64,000 nt of DNA, from positions 310,204 to 374,203 of the forward strand of contig NZ_KB903476.1 of assembly GCF_000379765.1 (NCBI RefSeq), written 5' to 3'. The stretch comes from Flexithrix dorotheae DSM 6795 (GTDB lineage: Bacteria; Bacteroidota; Bacteroidia; Cytophagales; Flammeovirgaceae). Shown piece by piece: positions 59,107 to 64,000 of this stretch. The notes beneath the pieces are model-generated. The model was not told the origin of the DNA and searched no databases. It worked only from the letters and a program-made list of their open reading frames with translations. Position 1 is the stretch's first letter; each line of letters begins with the position of its first letter. Made by a program: the position numbers and the translations under genes.

Positions 59107-59766
59107 ATGTTGATTGATAATTATAAGCACAAAGGATTAAGAAAATCTCTGATAAAAATAATTCGGGAGAAGGGAATTACAGACGATAAAGTTCTGGAGG
59201 TGATCGGAAAAGTGCCCAGACACTTTTTTCTGGAAACGGCATTTGTGAATCACGCTTATGTAGATAAAGCTTTTTCCATAGGAGAAGGTCAAACAATTTC
59301 CCAACCCTTCACGGTAGCCTTCCAAACACAACTACTCAATGTAAGAAAAAATGATAAAATTTTAGAGATAGGAACAGGGTCGGGATACCAAAGTTCTATC
59401 TTAATGGAGCTCGGAGCTCAACTTTATTCGATTGAATTCAACAGAAAGCTTCATAACAGGTCAAAAAAAATATTAAATCAACTCAATTATAAAGGGACAT
59501 TTATTTGTGGTGATGGTTCGAAAGGTCTGGAATTTCATGCTCCTTATGATAAGATATTAGTAACTGCAGGAGCGCCTACCGTTCCGGAAGCTTTAATCGA
59601 ACAACTGAAAATAAATGGTGTATTGGTAATTCCGGTAGGCCCGGAATCCCAACAAAAAATGCTAAGAATTACTAAACTTGAAGATAAAAAAATTAAAAAA
59701 GAAGAATTCGGTAATTTTAGGTTCGTAAAATTACTTGGAGAAGATGGTTGGGGATTAAACAAATAA
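59107..59766 (+). CDS. pcm: Protein-L-isoaspartate O-methyltransferase
   Basis: The 219-residue protein shows the Pcm signature EGQTISQPFTVAFQTQLL and the SAM-binding motif ILEIGTGSGYQSSILMELG, followed by SIEFNRKLHNRSKKIL. It methylates the isoaspartyl residues that arise in damaged proteins, starting their repair, and acts in the cytoplasm. It is followed on the same strand by a thioesterase gene with a 15-bp gap, so the two may be co-transcribed. No promoter of the usual form was identified upstream. Length is normal for the family. Confidence 0.95.
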   Translation: MLIDNYKHKGLRKSLIKIIREKGITDDKVLEVIGKVPRHFFLETAFVNHAYVDKAFSIGEGQTISQPFTVAFQTQLLNVRKNDKILEIGTGSGYQSSILMELGAQLYSIEFNRKLHNRSKKILNQLNYKGTFICGDGSKGLEFHAPYDKILVTAGAPTVPEALIEQLKINGVLVIPVGPESQQKMLRITKLEDKKIKKEEFGNFRFVKLLGEDGWGLNK

Positions 59767-59781
59767 TAAACTTTAAAATTT

Positions 59782-60312
59782 ATGCCTTCTAAATCAAAAA
59801 AAGCAATTGAATCATTAGCCACAATGACCGAAATGGTATTACCCAATGATACTAATACCCTGAATAATCTTATGGGTGGAAGGCTTATGCATTTGATGGA
59901 TATTGTTGCCGCAATTTCAGCCCAAAGACATTCAAACAGAGTAGTAGTAACTGCCTCGGTAGACAATGTGTCATTTTCACATCCCATTGCACTTGGTGAT
60001 GTAGTGACCTTAACTGCAAAAGTGACAAGAGCATTTAATTCTTCTATGGAGGTTCATATTTCTGTATCTTCTGAAAACATTCCTTCCGGAAAAAAAACAG
60101 TTACCAATGCCGCATTTTTTACATTTGTAGCTGTTGATCAGGCAGGAAACCCTATTTCCGTTCCAGAGTTGGAACCAGAAACAGAAGAAGAAAAACTTCA
60201 TTATGACGGAGCCCTGAGAAGAAGGCAATTGAGGCTGGTACTGGCTGGAAGAATGAAGCCTGAAGAAGCCAAGGAATTAAAATCTATCTTTTATACAAAT
60301 GAAAAAGGTTAG
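59782..60312 (+). CDS. Acyl-CoA thioesterase (hotdog fold, YciA/BFIT-like)
   Basis: The 176-residue protein has the hotdog-fold thioesterase pattern: MTEMVLPNDTNTLNNLMGGRLMHLMDIVAAISAQRHS, with the asparagine and aspartate used by this family, then VVTASVDNVSFSHPIALGDVVTLTAKV. It hydrolyses acyl-CoA esters; the chain length preference cannot be told. It is cytoplasmic. It follows pcm by 15 bp on the same strand. The stop codon lies inside the first arm of the terminator hairpin at 60302, so translation runs to the very base of the stem. Confidence 0.9.
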   Translation: MPSKSKKAIESLATMTEMVLPNDTNTLNNLMGGRLMHLMDIVAAISAQRHSNRVVVTASVDNVSFSHPIALGDVVTLTAKVTRAFNSSMEVHISVSSENIPSGKKTVTNAAFFTFVAVDQAGNPISVPELEPETEEEKLHYDGALRRRQLRLVLAGRMKPEEAKELKSIFYTNEKG

Positions 60313-60335
60313 GCAATTTATTACCTAACCTTTTT
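60302..60335. terminator. Bidirectional terminator overlapping the thioesterase stop codon
   Basis: AAAAAGGTTAGG (60302-60313) and CCTAACCTTTTT (60324-60335) form a 12-bp stem around a 10-nt loop, with T runs on both strands. It serves both the thioesterase gene and the convergent pdhB gene, whose stop codon is at 60363. The thioesterase stop codon (60310-60312) is within the stem. Confidence 0.9.
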
Positions 60336-60362
60336 CATTATTTCAAGCACTGAAACTGTTTT

Positions 60363-61343
60363 TTACTTCACATATAAAGTAGATTTCACAGCATCAATAG
60401 TTTTCTTGGCATTTGGTAATGCGGTTTCGATTAATGTGGGTGCATAAGGAAGCGGCACATCAAGGTTATTTACCCTGTGTACAGGTGCATCCAGGTAATC
60501 GAAAGCATATTTTTGTACATGATAAGCCAATTCTGAAGAAATAGAAGCCAGCGGCCATGCTTCCTCAACCACTACCAACCTGTTTGTTTTCTTTACAGAA
60601 TCCACAACAGCTTTATAATCAATTGGCCTGATAGTCAGCAAATCAATTACTTCTGCGTTAATTCCTTCTTTTGCTAATTCAGCAGCAGCAATATTCACTT
60701 CTTTCATCATCTTCCCAAAAGAAACAATAGTAACATCAGTTCCTTCTTTCACTACTTCAGCAACCCCTAAAGGTAAAATATACTCTCCTTCAGGAACTTC
60801 ACCTTTATCACCATACATCAATTCAGACTCCATGAAAATAACAGGATTATTATCCCGAATGGAAGCTTTTAATAAACCTTTTGCATTATATGGGTTACTC
60901 ACAACTACCACCTTCAATCCCGGAGTATTTGCATACCACGAATCAAAATTCTGAGAGTGTTGAGAACTTAACATCCCAGCATTTCCAGTAGGTCCTCTAA
61001 ATACTATTGGCACAGGATATTGCCCTCCAGACATCGACATCATTTTCGCTGCACCATTAATCACCTGGTCAATAGCAACCAACGAAAAGTTGAAAGTCAT
61101 AAATTCCACAATTGGTCTTAAACCATTCACTGCAGAACCTACACCTATTCCGGCAAATCCCAATTCTGCAATTGGAGTATCGATCACCCTTTCCGGCCCA
61201 AACTCATCCAACATACCCTGACTTACCTTGTATGCACCATTATACTCTGCAACTTCTTCACCCATTAAATACACCTTTTCATCCCTTCTCATTTCCTCTA
61301 CCATTGCTTCCCTTAGTGCTTCCCGAAATTGAATTTCTCTCAT
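60363..61343 (-). CDS. pdhB: Pyruvate dehydrogenase E1 component, beta subunit
   Basis: The 326-residue protein matches the beta subunit of the alpha-beta type pyruvate/branched-chain dehydrogenase E1: REIQFREALREAMVEEMRRDEKVYLMGEEVAEYNGAYKVSQGMLDEFG at the start, then DTPIAELGFAGIGVGSAVNGLRPIVEFM, then the C-terminal transketolase part (VTIVSFGKMMKEVNIAAAEL, IDLLTIRPIDYKAVV). With the alpha subunit it decarboxylates pyruvate using thiamine diphosphate. No alpha-subunit or E2 gene is adjacent, so pdhA must lie elsewhere, which is common in Bacteroidota. A -7-like box (minus strand TATTTTTG, 61366-61373) lies upstream. Confidence 0.95.
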   Translation of the reverse strand: MREIQFREALREAMVEEMRRDEKVYLMGEEVAEYNGAYKVSQGMLDEFGPERVIDTPIAELGFAGIGVGSAVNGLRPIVEFMTFNFSLVAIDQVINGAAKMMSMSGGQYPVPIVFRGPTGNAGMLSSQHSQNFDSWYANTPGLKVVVVSNPYNAKGLLKASIRDNNPVIFMESELMYGDKGEVPEGEYILPLGVAEVVKEGTDVTIVSFGKMMKEVNIAAAELAKEGINAEVIDLLTIRPIDYKAVVDSVKKTNRLVVVEEAWPLASISSELAYHVQKYAFDYLDAPVHRVNNLDVPLPYAPTLIETALPNAKKTIDAVKSTLYVK

Positions 61344-61497
61344 GTTTTAATTATAAGTAGTTAACCAAAAATAATCAGGCAGTATAGAAGCCTTATTTCT
61401 GAAAATATTTTTAATAATTATTTTTACTTTGAAGCCAGGCCAAACAATTGACCTTTTTAAAATTTTGGTGTAAAAATAATCTTCATTTCCATATAAA

Positions 61498-61540
61498 AAA
61501 AAAGCCTGCTTCATTTTTATATCATGAAGCAGGCTTTTTT
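61498..61540. terminator. Strong terminator of the OmpA/TPR lipoprotein gene
   Basis: A 16-bp stem (61498-61513 with 61525-61540) is flanked by A and T runs on both sides, so it can work in either direction. It is directly behind the stop codon at 61555 on the minus strand. Confidence 0.9.
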
Positions 61541-61554
61541 TAATATAAATGAGA

Positions 61555-63378
61555 TTATTTAGTAGCTTCAGTAACAGCTGCTTGCTGACTTAAGAACTCT
61601 AAATCTTTTACAGCTTTCTCTTTTAGATCATTATCTAAATCAAATGCCTTTTTCAGATTTGAAGTAACTTCACCTGAATTTCCTAATCTGGCAGCAGTAA
61701 TAGCAGCACCATAATAAGCTAAAGCATTTTTAGAGTCAGCAGAAATAGCATCAGCGAAAGCAGTTTTTGCTTTTGCATAATCATCTGCATTTACTTCTTT
61801 ACTTGCTTTTAACAGAATAGCAAGAGCCTTGTTGTAAGCAGCAACAGGATCATTTCCAGCTTGCTCAAGGTTACTAATTGCAGTTCCGTAATCAGCAGTG
61901 GTAATACCAAAGTATCCATTCAATGAATTGATAGTAGCACCTAATTCACCAGCACCACCAGAAACTCCAGACATAGTAGCTTTCGCACCGGCAACATCTC
62001 CTTTAATTAACTGAGCACTTGCAAGGTTAACTTTTCCTTCAGTAGACTCTTGTTTTTGAAGACTTAACTTGAAGTTAGAAATAGCTTTGTCAACTAAATC
62101 CATTTTTTTGCTTTCACTTGATTCCTCAATAGCCATTGCCATATAAGTAGCACCTAAGTTATTGTAAGCAGAATAGTTGTCATCAAGTTTGATAGCAGCT
62201 TCGTAAATTTTTTCTTTTTCTGCTAAGTCTGGAGTCATTGAAGCAGCATAAGCCATCATTTTTGAGTTCAAACCATCAACTTCTTCTCCGTTAGCTTGCT
62301 TCTTAGTCATTACAGCAATCTCGGCATCAGTTGGCTCGTCTTTGATTTGAAGAATCTCCATTTTACCAGCTCTTAGAGGAGGATAGATATCTCTGAATAG
62401 CACTCTATAAAAAGAAAGTGTTTGTAATTTTAGTTCTTTAGAAACAAAATCACCTGATCCGTTAAGAATATCCATTACTTCGCTCTTCTGACCATCAGAA
62501 ATTTTATCGCTTGCCTGAACAGCATTTTTAAATGCATCCCAATCTTCAACTACTGGCTTCAACACAAAGTTGATGCTATCCATAGTAGATTCATAATCGA
62601 ATTTTTTACCAAGAGTTTTGTAGTATTTTTCAACAACTGCAGCTCTATCGTTGGCAAGTTTACTGTTGATTTCAGTTGAACCTTCAGGAGAGTGCATACC
62701 AGTGATATTTACAGTTCTGGTAGGCATGTTTGTAGAAACGTAATTTTCTAATTCTTTTCCTCTGTCACTTCTTCTTTCGCTGTATCTCAAATCAGATCTT
62801 CCTTGTTGGAAGTAAAAATCAACATTAGTTGGGATATATTTCTCTGAATTATCGTATCCATGAGGCACATAGTTGGCACTGTAAGGAGCCTGAACTAACT
62901 GAGAAGTAGTAATAACACCTTTACCAAGGTTATCAATAGTATAAAGTTCAGTTTCTTTTACTTTTTCTGGCTTAGATTTTTTATAAGCTCTTCCTTTAAA
63001 AGCTAATTGACCTTCTTTGTATTTTTCGTCATAATCAAAGCTTAAATCTTTTTCAACAGTTGGAGTAGGATTAGTTGCCAAAGCATCTCCATCATACACC
63101 AATGTTCCATTTTCTCCACCTATTGCTGTTTCTTCGTCAGTAGCGGTTTTGTAGAACACATCTAGTTCATACATTATTTTCGGTTTCAAAACCTTTTCAG
63201 GAACCTGAACCTTTACTGTAAACTCCACTTTATCTCCGTGCAACTCTAATGGGTTAGGAGTCACAGTAGATTGACCATTTTTAGCTGATTCAATCATTGG
63301 AGTTAGTGCATTACAGCTTGCAAATAACAATATACCTGATGTCAAAACACCAGATAATGCCCGTTTGTACATATTCAT
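61555..63378 (-). CDS. OmpA-like and TPR-containing outer-membrane lipoprotein
   Basis: From the ATG at 63378 the product has 607 residues. A lipoprotein signal peptide (SGILLFASC, cysteine near 23) is followed by a beta-rich part (VEFTVKVQVPEKVLKPKIMYELDVFYKTAT), then an OmpA C-terminal-like peptidoglycan-associated segment (YVSTNMPTRTVNITGMHSPEGSTEINSKLANDRAAVVEKY) and tetratricopeptide repeats near residues 400-600 (YSAYNNLGATYMAMAIEE, DYAKAKTAFADAISADSKNALAYYGAAI). It is likely an outer-membrane lipoprotein that links to peptidoglycan or gives structure. The frame is open 19 codons further, but the promoter at 63413 puts the start of transcription downstream of that. No operon partner is seen. 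Confidence 0.8.
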   Translation of the reverse strand: MNMYKRALSGVLTSGILLFASCNALTPMIESAKNGQSTVTPNPLELHGDKVEFTVKVQVPEKVLKPKIMYELDVFYKTATDEETAIGGENGTLVYDGDALATNPTPTVEKDLSFDYDEKYKEGQLAFKGRAYKKSKPEKVKETELYTIDNLGKGVITTSQLVQAPYSANYVPHGYDNSEKYIPTNVDFYFQQGRSDLRYSERRSDRGKELENYVSTNMPTRTVNITGMHSPEGSTEINSKLANDRAAVVEKYYKTLGKKFDYESTMDSINFVLKPVVEDWDAFKNAVQASDKISDGQKSEVMDILNGSGDFVSKELKLQTLSFYRVLFRDIYPPLRAGKMEILQIKDEPTDAEIAVMTKKQANGEEVDGLNSKMMAYAASMTPDLAEKEKIYEAAIKLDDNYSAYNNLGATYMAMAIEESSESKKMDLVDKAISNFKLSLQKQESTEGKVNLASAQLIKGDVAGAKATMSGVSGGAGELGATINSLNGYFGITTADYGTAISNLEQAGNDPVAAYNKALAILLKASKEVNADDYAKAKTAFADAISADSKNALAYYGAAITAARLGNSGEVTSNLKKAFDLDNDLKEKAVKDLEFLSQQAAVTEATK

Positions 63379-63412
63379 AACAGTTTTCTTAAGTTTAGTA
63401 TCTTGTTTGAAG

Positions 63413-63443
63413 CAAAAATATTTTTCTAAAATCATTATTCCAA
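63413..63443 (-). promoter_or_regulatory. Promoter of the OmpA/TPR lipoprotein gene
   Basis: On the minus strand TTG (63441-63443) and TATTTTTG (63413-63420) are separated by 20 bp. The predicted start near 63406 leaves a short leader and supports the ATG at 63378. Confidence 0.7.
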
Positions 63444-63714
63444 TAAATTATTAGATTTTATCTAATTCTTCACGGCATAATGGTGTGAAATTAATAATTA
63501 ATTTTAATAATTCACCAAAAATCACAATGTAATATAATCAGAGGACTTTGCCCAAAAACCTCAAATTTTAAACCAAATTACAAGATATTAACATTTCCAT
63601 TTCTAATTTTTATTATCTTTATAAAATATAGTGGGTCTAAATTTTCGACTTACTTTGTCTTGAGGGTTTGTGGAAATTTGTTGAAATATTTAAATCAAAA
63701 TAAGAATTGAATAT

Positions 63715-63933
63715 ATGAAACAATTACAGTTTTTCCTTGAGAAGCAGGCATTTGGTGTGTGCTCAAAACTTGGAGATACTTTCGGGATTCCAACTTATGT
63801 CATTAGAAGGTATTTTATTTATACCTCTTTTCTTGCCTTTGGCTCTCCTATCATTGTTTATCTTGCTTTGGCCTTTTGGCTTAATATTAAAAGCTACCTA
63901 AGAGCAGGGGCAACAGTGAAGAAATTTTTCTGA
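63715..63933 (+). CDS. PspC-domain small membrane protein
   Basis: The 72-residue protein has an N-terminal AFGVCSKLGDTFGIPTYVIRRYFIY segment followed by a transmembrane stretch (SFLAFGSPIIVYLALAFWLNI, about residues 38-58). This matches the PspC domain, which in other bacteria acts as a membrane stress sensor. No PspA or other phage-shock gene is nearby. The gene lies close to the window edge (63933), with no downstream gene visible. No clear promoter was identified. It is a single gene here. Confidence 0.85.
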   Translation: MKQLQFFLEKQAFGVCSKLGDTFGIPTYVIRRYFIYTSFLAFGSPIIVYLALAFWLNIKSYLRAGATVKKFF

Positions 63934-64000
63934 TGTTTTAAAGGTCAGGAAAAATGGGGGATTGCTTGGAAATTGATTAAAAATTCGATGAGGTTTTTGG

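Noticed and set aside
1-64000. CRISPR array, complete IS element, prophage, rRNA
   Set aside because: No regularly spaced repeats, no transposase, integrase or phage gene, and no rRNA sequence were found in the window.

Overview
The window looks like a chromosomal segment of an AT-rich Bacteroidota organism, most likely Cytophagales and probably free-living and aerobic. The evidence is a SusC/SusD pair with an ECF sigma and FecR regulator, an alternative complex III (act) operon fused to cytochrome oxidase genes, several BlaI/M56/TonB genes, DUF5916 and DUF4230 proteins, and repeated use of the Bacteroidota promoter pattern TTG-N(17-23)-TAnnTTTG. No phage, integrase, full-length IS, rRNA or CRISPR array is visible. 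The genes read as ordinary chromosome, with intergenic miniature elements.

Layout. 0.6-4 kb: two thiol peroxidase-type proteins, then an arsR-arsI arsenic operon and a DUF4349 lipoprotein. 4.4-7.5 kb: a lipid A-type acyltransferase, a fatty acid desaturase and a pseudouridine synthase. 7.6-11.5 kb: two tandem TonB paralogues and a BlaI repressor with an M56 peptidase that itself ends in a TonB domain, behind palindromic operators. 11.8-16.6 kb: a rhomboid-TPR fusion, a small secreted protein and a FadL-like barrel. 16.7-21.9 kb: a small cysteine-containing membrane protein, an unusual membrane-spanning regulator (degenerate phosphodiesterase-like domain, LamG, one TM, winged helix of SARP type) and a DUF5916 outer-membrane protein. 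21.9-22.9 kb: a gene-poor region with a foldback miniature element, a 37-codon membrane ORF and a structured repeat.

22.9-27.3 kb: a beta-CASP metallo-beta-lactamase, DUF4230, a class V aminotransferase and a diheme cytochrome c. 27.7-34.5 kb: ECF sigma, FecR, SusC and SusD without any degradative enzyme. 34.6-36.3 kb: recJ, followed by a second foldback element and a second copy of the structured repeat. 37.0-44.8 kb: a STAS-like protein, an ECF sigma overlapping a membrane protein that combines an anti-sigma-like N-terminus with an outer-membrane-barrel-like C-terminus, an SDR protein, a DUF4136 lipoprotein, an FKBP lipoprotein, an AraC regulator and two uncharacterised proteins. 44.9-46.4 kb: an alkaline-phosphatase-superfamily protein.

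46.7-58.6 kb is one leftward operon, actABCDEF-coxB-coxA plus a 35-codon membrane ORF, with a clear promoter at its head and a strong terminator at its end. It encodes quinol:cytochrome c/oxidase electron transfer, probably an ACIII-aa3 supercomplex. 58.9-64 kb: tRNA-Cys, pcm, an acyl-CoA thioesterase, pdhB, an OmpA/TPR lipoprotein and a PspC-like protein.

The observations most worth following are the membrane-tethered LamG/SARP regulator, two foldback miniature elements with matching 3-bp target duplications and related ends, the two copies of a structured repeat beside them, the small oxidase-linked ORF, and the spaced pair of BlaI-type operators. All family assignments come from reading motifs; no database search was run.
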